From assembly GCA_000934455.1 (NCBI GenBank), contig KN887629.1, forward strand, positions 17,183 to 81,182: a stretch of DNA of 64,000 nucleotides, read 5' to 3'. This DNA comes from Apostichopus parvimensis. Its lineage: Eukaryota; Echinodermata; Holothuroidea; Aspidochirotida; Stichopodidae. This document shows, piece by piece, positions 1 through 14,500 of this stretch; the first letter of the stretch is position 1, and the number at the start of each line of letters is the position of its first letter. The notes under the pieces were generated by a model. It had not been told where the DNA came from, did no database searches, and saw only the letters and a list, made by a program, of their open reading frames with translations. Made by a program: the position numbers and the translations under genes.

Positions 1-216
1 TATATAGATAGATAGATAGTTATGCTGATCATCTTAGATCATCTCATATAATAACACGATATTCAGCAAGGAAAAGTTCTCAGTTTCCAATTGAGAAGGA
101 ATCAATTAAGTAAAGGAATCTTCCATAATTTCCATTCCACTGTTTTGTTTGCTTCATATAATCTTTGTTGTCGCTCCCTTTAAAACAATAATCTTGCCAT
201 GTGTTTAGCTCGCTTT

Positions 217-1072
217 CTGGTCACTTCGCCCAACAACCATTTCGCCCAACTGCCATTTCGCCCAACCAGCCTGGTCATTTCGCCCAACCAGCCTGGTCAT
301 TTCGCCCAACCAGCCTGGTCATTTCGCCCAACCAGCATGGCCATTTCGCCCAACCAGCCTGGTCATTTCGCCCAACTATATTTTTACTCAGTCAGAATAA
401 TACTACTTTTTCTCAGTAAGAATAAACTTTTTCCTCAGTCAGAATCATATTACTTTTTCTATTTCACTAGTTCAATTTGATTTATTTTGGGTTATATTAC
501 TTCGTGGTATGTAAATAAAGTGAGGTCCGCTCGATATTGATCGGAGTCTGAGCAGTTATTTCAGGTATAATGGGAGGACTACACTACTTTAGGCGGTTAC
601 GCATACAATGGAAGTTATTTTATTACACAAACAAAGGGGAATCAGTCTCCATAAAAACCTGTCAAACCTAACCCCTAAAACACTGATCCATCCTACCGAC
701 TGTAACCACGACTTCAAGTTTCCTTAATATTCGGTTCGTATCCCGTAACGTTAACAATTCCCGAACGTTTCCTATCAAACCTAACCCCTAAAACACGGAT
801 CCATCCTCAAGTTTCCTTAATATTCGGTTCGTATCCCGTAACGTTAACAATTCCCGAACGTTTCCTTACTAAAGTTATACAAACTAAAGGACTTTAAGAT
901 TCCTTAATATTCGGTTCGTATCCTGTAACGTTAACAATTCCCGAACGTTTACTTATTGCAGTATAATATTTAAGCAAGGTTGGGAGAAATGACCAGGCTG
1001 GTTGGGCGAAATGGTACGGTTGGGCGAAATGGCAGTTGGGCGAAATGGTTGTTGGGCGAAGTGACCAGCTTC
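217..1072. mobile_element. MITE-like element with tandem-repeat terminal inverted repeats
   Basis: The left end (tggtcacttcgcccaacaac, then atttcgcccaac units) is the reverse complement of the right end at about 985-1072. On the left the ATTTCGCCCAACCAGCCTGG unit is expanded to five or six copies up to 376. The interior has no coding sequence but carries a direct repeat of about 60 bp (taatattcggttcgtatcc) three times between about 712 and 951. This fits a non-autonomous DNA transposon; no clear target-site duplication was identified. The two plus frames open here are repeat translations. Confidence 0.72.
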
Positions 1073-2256
1073 CTTTTAACTCTATTATCGCATAACTTTC
1101 CCAAAAGCACGGACTAAGTGAACGTTATTTTACATTGAAGTGCTCGATTAATTTATATCCAGATTGGGTTTTTTGTACATTGGTGTTACGGTGTTACATA
1201 GAAACATATAATGCGTTTAAAGCTGTATGATTTTATTGTAAATGGCATTCAAACGGTTCCTTCATAAAGAATTTAACACTTAACTTGACACATATATGTG
1301 CAGAAAGTTGCCAGCCAATGCTTGTCCAGAAACTATCTGTTTAAAGCACTTATCAGCAAATTCTTTCCACTAAACATGAATAATAGCAACCGGCAAGAAG
1401 ATGAAACATCTTTTAGAGAATTTTATCCGAATTGGTGTTAATGTAATACGCTACACTGAGATGATTTAAGTTTTAAGATTTAAGCAATCACTGATACTGT
1501 GTATAAAAGCCCTACCATAGCAGGAACCTGGGGCCCGGGGTTTGGAACATAGAGTTTGTCCGTCATCAACAGCTGAATGTACCTCTAACGTACTGATCAG
1601 TGAAATATGAAATGCAGTCTGAAAACTAAATGAAACGAATGAACTCGCTACACCTCGCAACTTTTCCAACCGGGTAGGTCAATCTTTGTGACCATATAAT
1701 AGCAAGAACGTAAGATGCAAACTTTGAATTGTTCAATCTATAAAAAAAAATTAAAACAAGATGGGGTGGGGGGGGGGGCGAGGCGAGCATTAACATTGGG
1801 TAATTAAAAATTCCGGGCATTCTGCAGTGATGCTTAGGCTATGAACTCTTCTTCGAGGTTAAACATGATATCAAATCGATTTCTGATAAATCCTGAACTA
1901 CAATTACGGTATATACATAGGATAAATTCTCTATAGCAGCAAATTCTGAAATGCGTGTTTTGAAAAGTGTCCACATTGACAAAACTATTACCTACGCTTT
2001 TGACATTTTCCAATACAAGGATCTAATAAACCTGAGTCGGTTACAAAATGACCTGTACAATGTTGACGCAAATCTTCCTTCTCCTTTGCACTAAAAGGAA
2101 CGAAAATTATTATTATACTTGCTTAAATTATGAAAGAAGAACAGAATGGAGAAAAAAAAACATCTAAAAAACACCTTTCAAATTCTTGTCAATAAGAGGA
2201 CCAATGTATGTCGTATACGGAATAATAAAGTCCAAATTTGTATTATTTCCTTGCTT
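1073..2256. other. 3' flank of gene 1, nothing coding recognised
   Basis: AT-rich sequence between the MITE-like element and the gene 1 stop. It contains a G run at about 1766-1778. It probably includes the 3' UTR of gene 1, but I could not place a poly(A) signal with confidence. Open frames here are short and show no family features. Confidence 0.5.
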
Positions 2257-2520
2257 TCATTTCTGAGTTTCTGCATTGCCTTTGTCATCCTCGATCTGGT
2301 GGTCTTTCAAAGTATCATCGTCTCCACTGGTGTGATCTTCTTCCACGGCATGACGATTTTGTTCCTCTTTCCCGATATCATCTAAATTTTCGTCACGGTT
2401 ATCGCCATATTCGCCTTTTCCATTTCCTTCCACATAAGTTGTTTCGTTTTCTTTGCCGCCCTCGGATGCTTTGGGATCATTGCCTTTTTCAGCTTTCGAT
2501 TTCTTAAAACTTTTCATTAT
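2257..2520 (-). CDS. Gene 1 last exon, acidic C-terminus
   Basis: 264 bp including the stop, about 87 residues, entered in phase 0 behind acceptor tttccag. It starts with a lysine-rich patch (IMKSFKKSKAEKG) and continues as a highly charged, Asp/Glu-rich, low-complexity stretch ending in ETQK. It is probably disordered. Gene 2 lacks an equivalent long terminus. Confidence 0.82.
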   Translation of the reverse strand: MMKSFKKSKAEKGNDPKASEGGKENETTYVEGNGKGEYGDNRDENLDDIGKEEQNRHAVEEDHTSGDDDTLKDHQIEDDKGNAETQK

Positions 2521-5500
2521 CTGGAAACACAAATAACGTATTAGAATGCTGTACCAGCTATGAGTACCGTGCAGATGATTTTTTTTAGGTCTTTAACGCT
2601 ATACTCGTATTTACAAAACTGACGTAATTACATTATCGCAGTGATCACATTATTATTACATTATTATAAACAAACCTTTTTATTCGTAATGATTGTCAGT
2701 TTCTCTGCCTCTGGTACCTGAAATAGGGCAACATTAAAAAGGTTTAAAGCGATACCACCTTCTTGAATATGATAATGGAATTAGAATACATGGACACGTG
2801 ATCAACCTTACAATTTCAATAATAAACAATGATTTACTCACTTGTAGCTCCTCCAACATAGTCTCCAAATCATTAGACGTGAGCTAAAAGGGAAGAAAAG
2901 GAACTGTAATGTGCATCATGCAGTGTCGAGGAAAAGTAACAAGACCTTTGAGAAAGACCGTGTAAGCAAAGATCAAATTGAATACTATTATATCAATGAT
3001 CCTGTTCTCAACTCATGATATCTTAAATAAATGCTTTGACCCTAGTTACTCTTAGTTTAGTTTAGTTTAGTTTAGTAGAAAAAAGGATCAGGAGGGACAC
3101 TTAAGTCCCCATCAAGGACCCTATAGAGAGAGAAAAAAAAACTGAAGACACAAACACTCAGACCCGATTACAATGCTTAAAGTGCTTGTCCAAAGCATTC
3201 TTAAACCCATTGACACTACTTGCAAGTACAACTTTCTCAGGCAAACCATTCCACTCATTCACAACCCTATTAGAAAAAAAGTTATGCCGAATATTAATCC
3301 TACTATGTGACTTTTGAAGTTTAAGACAATGACCTCTAGTACAACTACTGTTAGCAAACAAGAAAAAGTCGGTAAAGGATAAATTGTCGAAACCATACAC
3401 AATCTTGAAAACCTGGATCAAGTCCCCACGTAACCTCCTAAGCTCCAGTGTGGTGAGATTCAACAGTTGTAACCGCCTATAATAAGGAACCCTCTTTAAG
3501 GAACTAATCATCCTACTAATCAATCTTGACAACTTTATGTAATTATATTACACATGCCATGAAAGTCGTAAACATTACCTCTTTCTCACACTTTATCCCT
3601 AGGCATTCGCTGCTTCACTAATGAGGAATCTTTTCCTAGTTCCCTGTTTTCCCTCAAGATAGAAATTCCCTCGCCCATATCTTAATGTTCCGATTTCTCC
3701 TGTTAATCATTTACTACTTTATCTACCTTGATATATAAAAGTGTGAAACCAAAAACAAGTAAACATCATTGTTATTATGAATTTTGCACTACTTCGAGAG
3801 CACTTCTTGAAAAGTTGGAATGCCTTCGTTTTTGTTTTCGTTCAAAAATGATCACAAGCTTTACCTTAAATTTGTTGATAGCTTCAGAGAAGACAACCTC
3901 AGCTCCTGAGTCCAACACCTGAAATACACACGTAAGAGATAGATTATACATCGACGAACATGTTTTTTTTTCGACCAAGAGCATAGAGCTCTATCATTAT
4001 GTTATTATTGATGTTTTTTCTTTCCATATGAAAATAACTTAGCTAATAATCAATTAAATATGTAAGGGAAATGATTAGGTAGATGCCTATGACGTAAATT
4101 GGAATTGTCGACTGTGACGTTTCTGCGTTCGTGGAGTTCATTTAAAAGAAAGAGTCATCACCTCCATTTGTTTCGCCAGTTCATGCAATAGCTTCATCCA
4201 ATCCTGAACGTTGCACTAAACATTGAAGAAATATAAAACGATTGGAAATAGGGTGTAAAGGATACAAAGTAAAACAATGTTGTTACTTAAACTATGATTT
4301 TGTGTTTTCAACCTAAGCTATCAAGAGACAATTAATTATAAATGATTTAATTGTTATATTACTGCCACAACATAATTATAACAGTCATTTTAACGTCATG
4401 TTACCACCAAATGTATCGTAACGTAAATGTATCATAAATGTAACATAACTCTTGTAAACTTACTAAATGTGGATGAATAATTGACTAACGCATACATGAT
4501 ATTTATCCTAGTCAAATGTATGTAACTTTGTTTTGAAATATATATTATTGTTGTCGTTAAGTTTCATCTAATGCATAGATAAAAAGTAAAGGGTTGTTAC
4601 ATTTTCATCTTTTCTTATTTTCTAACAACTACGACTTCATCTAAATGCAAATAAAAAGGTATATTATTACCGTATTAATGACAATATTGTAACAAACAAA
4701 AAAAGGCGTCTGTAACATATATAATTTAAGTTAATCTTTGCATCGGTAGAAATTAATATTATAAAAATGTATATATTTCAATTTTCCATAGCAAGAATTA
4801 ATTCATTTAATTTTTTCTAATTATTTTTTATAAACTACCTATTGCCAAACTGATTTGTTTTTGTATTTTGAACGTACATCAGATGCATAGCTTATATTTG
4901 CATACCAACCTTCTGTATATCTTTGTCTTCATTGCCTAGCAACTTCAAAGCAACCTTAAATGCATAAAACGAGGGTAAGTAACGTTACTTTATATGCAGT
5001 GGTTATCATTTGTTTAGTCGTTTTTTCAACAGAAACTTTACTTTATGCATACAGTCAGAAATGGAATACATAAGAAGCAAATAAATGTTCATGTGACATG
5101 AAAATGTTCGAATCAGATTTTTTCATTTATAGCATAAGTTTTACACAAAATTGAGATGGCATCTCGTTGGGTCGCTTTTTGTCAAATGCCCTTACCTATT
5201 TGTATGTGGTCAACGTACTACTGTACTCCCTGCTAACAGGCTTCTGCCAGAACTGTTTTGAATACTGCATCATATAAAAGATTGAATGCTTATACAAATA
5301 CTTACAATATAAATTGTTTTATAATACGAACCTTCTTACTAGTGAGAATACTATATCTTTCCACCAAAGGAATCTTAAGGGGGAAAAGGGGGGGAAAAGG
5401 TAAAGAAAACAATGAAAGTAAGCTAATATTGTGTTAGTTTTGAACGAAACTTGAAGTTAATTCATATCAACCAATAACGTATATACAATATATTGTGCAT

Positions 5501-8500
5501 ATTATGCAATTTCTGACTATTGACTAAATTACATTTGTAGGGATCTGGTTTTGCAGTTAATCCAACACCGTACAAGATGAAAAAGATAAAATGCATATTG
5601 TAGTGCCTATCACGATTTGGATTTCTTGTTACCGTCTTTTTGTGGTTGAATAATGAAGTTTATTATTTAGCAACAAGTGACTAATTTTGTATGCATATTT
5701 TTTTGATGTTTTACTAAGCTTTATTATGTAAATCACGTTATGATTAACTTGTTCTTATATGTAGTATTTGCGTGTGGGAGAAAAATATCTTTGTTCATTG
5801 TCAAAGGTATTATCGCTTTTATGATTATATGAATTTTGCGTAATAAAGTTCATTTAAAGGATAGTTCAGATTGAAGAAATGCCAACGCACGTGTTTCAAG
5901 GTAACAGCATTTCAAATTGTAGCATATTGTATCAAGAGTAAAGTTAAAACAAACAGGTGGATTCTATAGAAGCACGCCTAACGAATTCCTTTTATGCTTA
6001 TTTCGTATTCAATATCCTACTTCAAAAGTTGGAATCCCATTATATCTAAGGTCGAAACAATGAAGAGGAAAAGAAAAACATGGAACACATTTGGCTGAAA
6101 ATGTGCAACTACGATATCACACTAGTTTGTTTAACTTGTACTCACAGCACAATCATTGATATTTTCCATTGTCGATATTTCCATAAAGATATGAAGGAAT
6201 TTCTTGCAAATTGACCAAGATGCTTAGAATTTGTAACTAGACATTGCCACTGGACTACTCTTTTAAAGAAAGATCCTTATTACAAGTGACCTTTATATGT
6301 TATCTTCTTCAATTTCTTTGTAAATAGAATTCAGCGTGATTTAGGGGTTCAAAATGCAATTTACACACATACCTGCAAGTTGTTAAGGATGACCACAATA
6401 TCAGCGAGTTTAACCTGCAGAAATAAATCCGAAAGTTGGAGTTAAATTAGTCAAACTTAACGAATTTGTTTGCTGTCTAGTTCTTTTCATATGATAAAGA
6501 ATGAAAATAAGAACTAATTTCACTCGTACGAACTAAAAACATTCGAGCGACGATACTTCATTTTTTATTATTTAGAGTTTAGGGTATACCTTAAACTTTT
6601 TGATGACATCGTGAAACTTATCTTGAATTTCCTTCGTTGCTTCCTGAAAAAAAATCAAACAAATCAAAGGGTAGCAATGGTAATTAACATACAAAATTGC
6701 AATGTTTATAGTGAGTCATGTGCTGTTTATTTCTAAAAATGATTCAGCTATTCCTCAAAAGAGTTCACGTATGAATATCAATATATCAATGGTTTATGTT
6801 AAGCATTGTCAACAGTATGTACGGATGATTTTTTCCATTCGTTGCTCTTCATTTTAAGTCGCTTTCACTCTGTGTATTATGTTACATGTATTTCTAATAA
6901 GTTATTTTCCCAAATTGTATTGGTCGACCTATTTGTAACAACAGACGGGACACAGATTTTTTCCTACGAAGTTTTCATCACTCCAAATGATATTACTGTC
7001 ATCATGGTTGCTTGTTACATTTTGGAACCGGAAAAGATGATGATTTTATATAGTTAGGAAATGAAAGTACTTTATTCGTGGTTACTGAAGTAAAGTGGGA
7101 CAATTTCAGTAAAACACTCGAATCATTTTGGATATGCTAATTTTTGAAGGTCTGCAGACTAGGTCAAAGAAGACTGACGTGGAGGGGTGAATGTTATCAT
7201 TTTATCACAGAACAAGCTTTAAAATAAAATAAAATAAAGTAAAATATTTATTTTTGTTATCAAGCAGAGAATACATACCGGATTTTCGTTAGGAGTTAGA
7301 CAAAGGAACTTTAACCAACTTTCTGCATTATCCGCCTGAAAGATGAAATGCATGGAATTGAGTGTTATTTCTGAATGAAAAAAAATACCGAGAAATCATC
7401 TTGGAGTAACTTTAGAACCTTTAGTTTGGAGGAAAACTGTAAATGTTCAGCTTTATAGATATATCTGACAAATAGACTGTCATTAAAGACATACATTTTC
7501 AGTCTCAAAAACTACATATAAACCCTTACAAATAATCTGTGCGATTTTTGAGAGAACTGTTTAATATGAGGAATTCACTCATAAAGATTTGTGTTTACAA
7601 TTACTAATTAAATTTGTTACCTTATCATCTAACTTTTGTTTTAAGAAAAGTTCTGCCACCTAAAAGAAACAAGAAAACCAACGAAAAGGATATAGGATAT
7701 ATTGTAACAATCACATTATATCAATATCAGCTTCCAACTTCGCTAGAGTTAGTTAAGTAAATTAATGACCAACATATTTCATGCAAAAGATTTAAATATT
7801 TATTTATACTCTACGCGAATTTCATACCTATATAGGAACACATGATGTACTCTTGTAGTACCATTTAATTGAATATTTAAGACTGTTATTAGAGAGATAC
7901 ATATAGTTACTAATGAGTTTTTACAAGAAGAAACATGGACAGTAAAACCAGTGACAACAAAATCGCAAACGGTTAAACAAACCTTGGCATTTTTCAGGAC
8001 TTCAAGGCGCTCATCGTTTGGATACTATGGTAGAATAAAAATACTTACATAATATTTAAAAGTGTCGCAAAATATTGCTTAGAAGAAGAATCATATATAT
8101 GCAATTTTGGGCTTTGTATTGACATATCTGAATTGGAGATGCTTTGTTGGTATAAAGAAAGAAGCAACGGCAAATAGCAGAATATAAAAAAATACATACT
8201 TGTATGTTATCCAAAATATTATCCAGTTCAGTAGGTGTAACCTTTTGGAAGAAAGGTAGAGGAAACTATCTTATTAAACTAACCATTTATATTAGCGAGA
8301 AATACCACAAACAATTTGTTTAATTTACTACATTCCCATTTAAACTATAAATGGATTAGGCGACAATACCTTACCTTGCAATTTACGATGCCCTCAAGAA
8401 CCAAGTTAGTCGCTTTTGGCATGAATTTCTGGAAAGAAGATACATGATATATAAGTCGAAGTAAAATGAGTGGTGCTGGTTTGTCGTAGGGTCAAACTTC

Positions 8501-11500
8501 ATCAACATCAGTTTTGTGAATATTTAATATAAAGAAAGTTAATAAGTATTATAACAACTTTTTAATGGAATATAAGATGACGCTTCACCTTGTTGTCTAT
8601 TGGAATCAGACGTACAAGCTTGATCCAAACGGCCTTATCCAGCTGCAAAATATAAGGAAACAAAATATTAATATATTTACTCTATAGATATATGTTAGCA
8701 ACAGAAGTAGAATATAGCAAAATAAAATTAAAATAAAACTATAAAAAACTTTTCTGATACTTTAATTGTTAATTAATACTGATAGTGTAACAAATGTTTA
8801 AATATTGTTCATACATGATGTGCGCCCATAGTTTGCTTCATTATTTTAATATAATTTTGCATTGATATTCATAAAGTTAAACACGATTAACATACCTTTT
8901 CGTTATATTCCTCATCAAACAAGCTTTCATGAACCTGAAAATAAACGAGTTGTCAAAACAAACAAGGGCAAACAGGGAATAATAACGTGGCCTAAGTTCT
9001 ATTAATAGAATATTCAATTAATCACATTAATATTGGATAATGGTTTAAATATTTGCTATGCACTAGTTTAATCTGTTTTTCAGAGAATAATTGACTATTA
9101 ATACCAGATTCATAGTCCTTTTCTAAGAACAAATAATACGTTCTGTACAAATTACAGAACGTATAGAACATTGACAAATTTGTGCTTGATATTTCTGGTC
9201 AACGGTTTGGAGTATATTCATGGATTATTTTGTGATGTTAGAAAGTATATCTAACGTCGTACCAGTTGAATAACGGCCGCAACTTTGCCTTTAAAATCTT
9301 CCTGTATTGTTACAGTGATGCGTCAGAGATGAACGATAAGTCTGTCTACTAATGGCGAAAGATTGGTATTTACTACATTACTGTTCTTTTTTCTTTTCGT
9401 TTTTCTTTTTGTCTTTTCTCATCTCTTCTTTGCCGTTCCCTTGTTTGTCGTAAGCACATTGTTTATCTCAGTAGAGTATTTTTGTTCATTTTCTCCACAC
9501 CACTTGCATCCATCCATTACACTTATACCATACTGTATGAATAAACCATTGTGCTTACTTACTTGAGTAGAAAACTCAATATATGATCAGATAAGTGAAT
9601 GGATAGAAGCCCAACATCACCATCGTCACGACCCCGCCCGAGCGCCTCCACAGTCATCGCCGTCATCGTTAACAACATCAGTCGCGTTCAAGGGGTAACG
9701 CTAACCAACTTCTGCTATAAACTTGATCATCATGATTTTAAATGTACTCTAGGTCTTGGCTTTCAAAATATACGTTTTATGTTTTTTTTGTAATTGGTTT
9801 GCTTTAGCTAAAATATTTTATTCCAAGCACGAAAAGTAAACGTAATGTGTTGTTGTGCAACACAAACTACCACCTTCGACAAAAGGATGCTATGTGCGCC
9901 TTCTTGACGATAACTTATTAGTAAACGAAAGATTACATACCGCTTAAATAAATGGATTACTTACCTCTTCGTTAGCAAAAAAACTTTTTTGCTCATCCTC
10001 TGGTGTCTAACAACAAAAACGGATGTTAAATATCTTTGATAAAATATAACACGGAAGTGACTTTTCTGTAACGAATATTTAAATGAATACGATGAATATA
10101 GTGTGAGCTATAGCGAGAGCTTGGAATGAACTTGGAAATGATATTTATTATATTAAAAGTTTATAAAACAACCATTTCGATTTAAAAATTATGTCATTTA
10201 ACCACCACCCGTATCCATTAGAAGAATATAATATTTCATTGAAAAAATGATATTACATGTCCATTAGAATGACAAACTTACCTCTAATTTGTCTAAAATT
10301 GAAATCATTTCACCAGGTTTGATCTTGAGGAAAAGATAAAACATTGCATATTAATTTTACACAATCTGAATGATTTACAGCGTATTGTCAGTTTTATAAC
10401 GAAAAGGACACCTACCTGGTAATGCTTGATGACAACATCCAAAATACCTGACGTCGTGATGCTTGATTCCTGATGTTGAAAAAGGGAACAAGTAATCTGA
10501 TCATATTTTACAATATCATGTGTCAATTCAGTTTCTCTTTTTTGATTAAATGAGGTTTCACATAAGGATACGCATTAAAAAATACATAAAAACTCACCCT
10601 TTTCATCTTTAATATGTTAAGCAACAGCTTCACCCCATCTATGTTACTGTGCTATTAAAGGTCAAGAAAAATATTTATCAAAAGACAAGTTGGTAATTAT
10701 TTATTTTGTTGTCCTAAGATACATGTAGTAAAGTCTTATTGATCATAAAATGAAACTTAATAGAGCGAAGAGTACAAATTTAAAGAAAATATTAATAGCA
10801 GTTCGACAGAAGTTACATTTCATGTGACCTAATTGGAAAGCAAAAGCAATGTTGTTCAATAACCAACTGATGTCAATGAGAACTCTTATTTACCCCCCTT
10901 TTCCAAACTTACTAACGTTTGAACTTCAGCTTATATTAATGTAGATGCTTTTCTATAATTCTTGATATAATGTACCTTCTCAACAATTGCTTGGATGAAA
11001 GTTTTCGCATCAACCTGTAAACATAACAGTTTTATGAGAAATATTGTAAAATAGATGATGGAAATGAGTGAATGATTTTCAGTTGATAAATATATCCATA
11101 ATTATTGGTAATGTTAATAACTAGCTAATACTACTTTATATTCAACTATAATAAGATGGATAGCATATGCCTATTAATTTTAAGCTCTTTGGTGATAGAG
11201 ATAACCAATAAAATGAGCTTTACTTAAGAAACCAACGTTATATATGAAACGAGCTAGATATGAATTCCTAATACAAACCTGGAAAAGACTGACTTACTAA
11301 TTCTCTCTCTAACGCTTCATGTATAACCTCCATTCGCACCTCCTCCGGCAACTAAATTCGCATGTAAAGAAAATACCGTTTACTTTTATGTTGTAATTTT
11401 GAAATATTCATATCACTAGAAACTTTCTATGGCGTGGATGTTCATTTTGATAAATTAAACATAGTTAAATACGCTTTAAAGTATTCTAAAACGCGAAACT

Positions 11501-14500
11501 GTTAACTATGCTGTTCATCACTTTCTGTTGATTCTGATCACATTTTCTGACAGCATGTCAGAATATGTTTAAGAAGTAATGCCTGCAGGATTGGGACTGC
11601 CATTATTAAATGTGTCAAAAAGACGAAAGAAAGATAAAAAATAGTCAATAACATGACAACTTTTTACTTCTTTTACCAGAATGTGAACAATATAGTTGGT
11701 GGTCTTATATACCACAATGGTACACATTCTTCAAAAATATAAAGATTGCTTTGCCAAATTGGTGTTGATTCATCTTTGAAATATGACACATTTGGATTTT
11801 TTGGTTGTCAATAGTCTCTGCATTTCATCAAATACCCTTGTTTTTTAAATAAATGATTTGCACATTAAAGAGTAAAACAAAACGCTCTCAACTCAATTGC
11901 CATGGTAACATCACACTCGGCCACTTCGAGATGCATTTAAATTGAACAATTCTTCAACCAAATTTACAAGACAAATAATGTTATGGTAATGTGGCTTGAT
12001 CTATAGATGCAAACTATTATCGGAAGGTTTGTTGAGCAATTTTATCGTCTTTAGACTACAACCACATAATATTAGCCGTTGAAACTTCCAGTTGACATCT
12101 CGTGAACTGATTTTTCGTCCTCGATCAAGAAATGCAGGCTATTGTAAACATATACCTTTCAATAGATAACTGAGTTTCATACAGAAAGAAATTATGTTCT
12201 CAGGGGTATCACATTGCAATGCCGGTTACCATGAATAACATACCGTTTTAATCCAGCCACTTATCTGAGACTTGAGACAATCTTCAGATACCTAAATGTA
12301 ATGAAGTTTTTGGTTAGTTTCAGGTACAACGTTATAACCCAGTACTTCGTGCACTGAAGAATTCATATTCCTACGTACAATATGCATGGTACTACTTTCT
12401 CTGAAAGAACTAAAACAGAAACAGAGTGACCATTTTAACTTTGGAAGTGTATTATTTATCCATATACCCCTGAATTTAGACAAATCATAGCAGACAAAGT
12501 TTGAACTCATATCACTAATGAAGACCACGTATATGTTTCAGTGGAAAGTGTTTACATGTGCAAATAAACACAGTAATCGCGACTGGTAACATTTGGTGGT
12601 GTTCGATTCCAATTCTCGGTGTTGCGTTCAGAATCGCCACTGCCGAATCAAATACGTCTAAAAAGTCGTGTTGTTGTGATTAAATAATACGAAGTTGGTT
12701 CAAATTTCGGATAAACCAAGCATCGGTGTGTTACCATTGTGATAAATTGCTTCATTAATAATAATTGTCAGCTTAAGTGACCTCAAATGTGGGAGAAACC
12801 CACAAGGGCTTTTGGATTACAACTTCCACTTTCGGGTGAGTTCAACATTTTTAACTCAAATTTGGAATATTTTCAACTTAGAAAGATGGGAAAACCGTAC
12901 ATTGCTCTTAGATGAAAAACCCACCTTACCATGACCCTGCCGGGTATCGAACTCGCAACCTCCATATTGAACCGATTTATCAACTCGGTACACATCGTTA
13001 TCGTTAATATTATGTGTGTGATTATTTGTGAAATATTATACTTATACTAATACTTACTATAAAAGATAATGCAAGGATATCGATTGAAAGTGCAGTAACA
13101 TTAAGTACTTTCATGATACGTGTAAATGTACTCAATTCAGCATACGTACAGGAACTCAGACGTAGAATAAATTATGCTCATTCTAAGCTAAAATACATTA
13201 ATCTTCACTTTGAATCGTGACTCCCTGGATGCATCTCAAAATATGTAGGCAAGGTATTTGGAAGGACTCGTTTCTCTATTCGTTTTGAATTCAAAGGAAC
13301 AATGTATTCAAATAAATGATCGAAATGAATTTCAGTTTAAGAACTTACCAAATTCCCATCTAGAGAAGATTTCAGTGCATCCACAAATGTGTCCGATTGT
13401 AACTGTAAAAGAATCACAGAGAAACTATTTACTACAGGTGTAACTTCTTATTTGTTAAGCTCTCAATCAGAATATCTATTATTTTGACTTTGCCTAGTTT
13501 AATTTTAATGTAAGAAAAATAGTTATCATAGGTGCTCATGTCAGCCAATATTGTATATGTTAGCAAAGGTTTCTCTGAATATACGTAATATCACGTTTGG
13601 TTGTAGGAGAGATGAAAGAAATGTTTTGTTGCATAGTAAAATTGAATAAAAGGACAGTTATATTCCCCACGTCGTTAATCGATCATTGTCACATGTACCA
13701 TTGACAAAGAAACACAACAAAAAGAAAGAACTATTGTGCTTTTCCTTCTGGTGTTATGGATATGTAATATCGAATTATTTATCCGGGGCCTCAACTTTAA
13801 AGCTGTTGAGAGGAAAGTAGACGAGGTTTATATTTGCTTTGGACTTTTCAGTCTTATGATATCATTACAAACTCTCCTTTACTAATGGTTGGTATGCTTG
13901 TTATGAATATGAAATCAAACATAAATTAATTAAATCACAAAAGGGGATCTACCTTTCCAACTATTACGAGACTTGACAGTTGTATAACAAACTTTTCTGC
14001 GGTGTTCTGTAAAATGGGAGAGAAATCAATGAATAAATTCTGTTCTTAAAATTGCCCTTCTTATATCAAATCATTTAACTTTTTCGCTAACTACATTAGT
14101 CAGATATGAAAAGAAATACTCACCTCTCCTTTGATACCTTTAAGAAACTGGATGAATGTCTTCTTTGACAACTAAAAAATTAGATTGGAATGTGATAAAG
14201 AAACAAAACTTAAAATGTGATTTTTATCTCGTTGTAATTGCCCGTATTTGAAATAGATAGTAGAATCAAAGAAACAATAACAAGAGGGTATTCCACGGTG
14301 TTAATGACCTCATTCATTACAATACTTTTCAGTTCTTTAATTAAGAAAGTGAATGGCAAAATGACTTTATTTGAATAGAACTTTAAAGATGATACCGTGA
14401 ACCAATATTCCTACAACCTTAAACAACCGGACCAGGCGGTAATCCTAAGCGCTTGTAACCTTACCCGAAAACAGGTCTTTCCTCTAAAATATTCTCTCTT

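Noticed and set aside
201-480. Two plus-strand open frames with repeated HFAQPAWSFRPT-like peptides; also considered as a CRISPR-like array
   Set aside because: They are translations of the short tandem repeat in the MITE-like element; the units are directly adjacent without unique spacers and this is animal DNA.
2146-2507. Two plus-strand open frames
   Set aside because: They overlap the gene 1 last exon on the opposite strand and owe their length to its biased composition.
5185-5231. Short minus-strand segment with acceptor gttagcag and donor gtaagg
   Set aside because: The 33-bp segment contains an in-frame TAG in the middle and has no resemblance to the module family.
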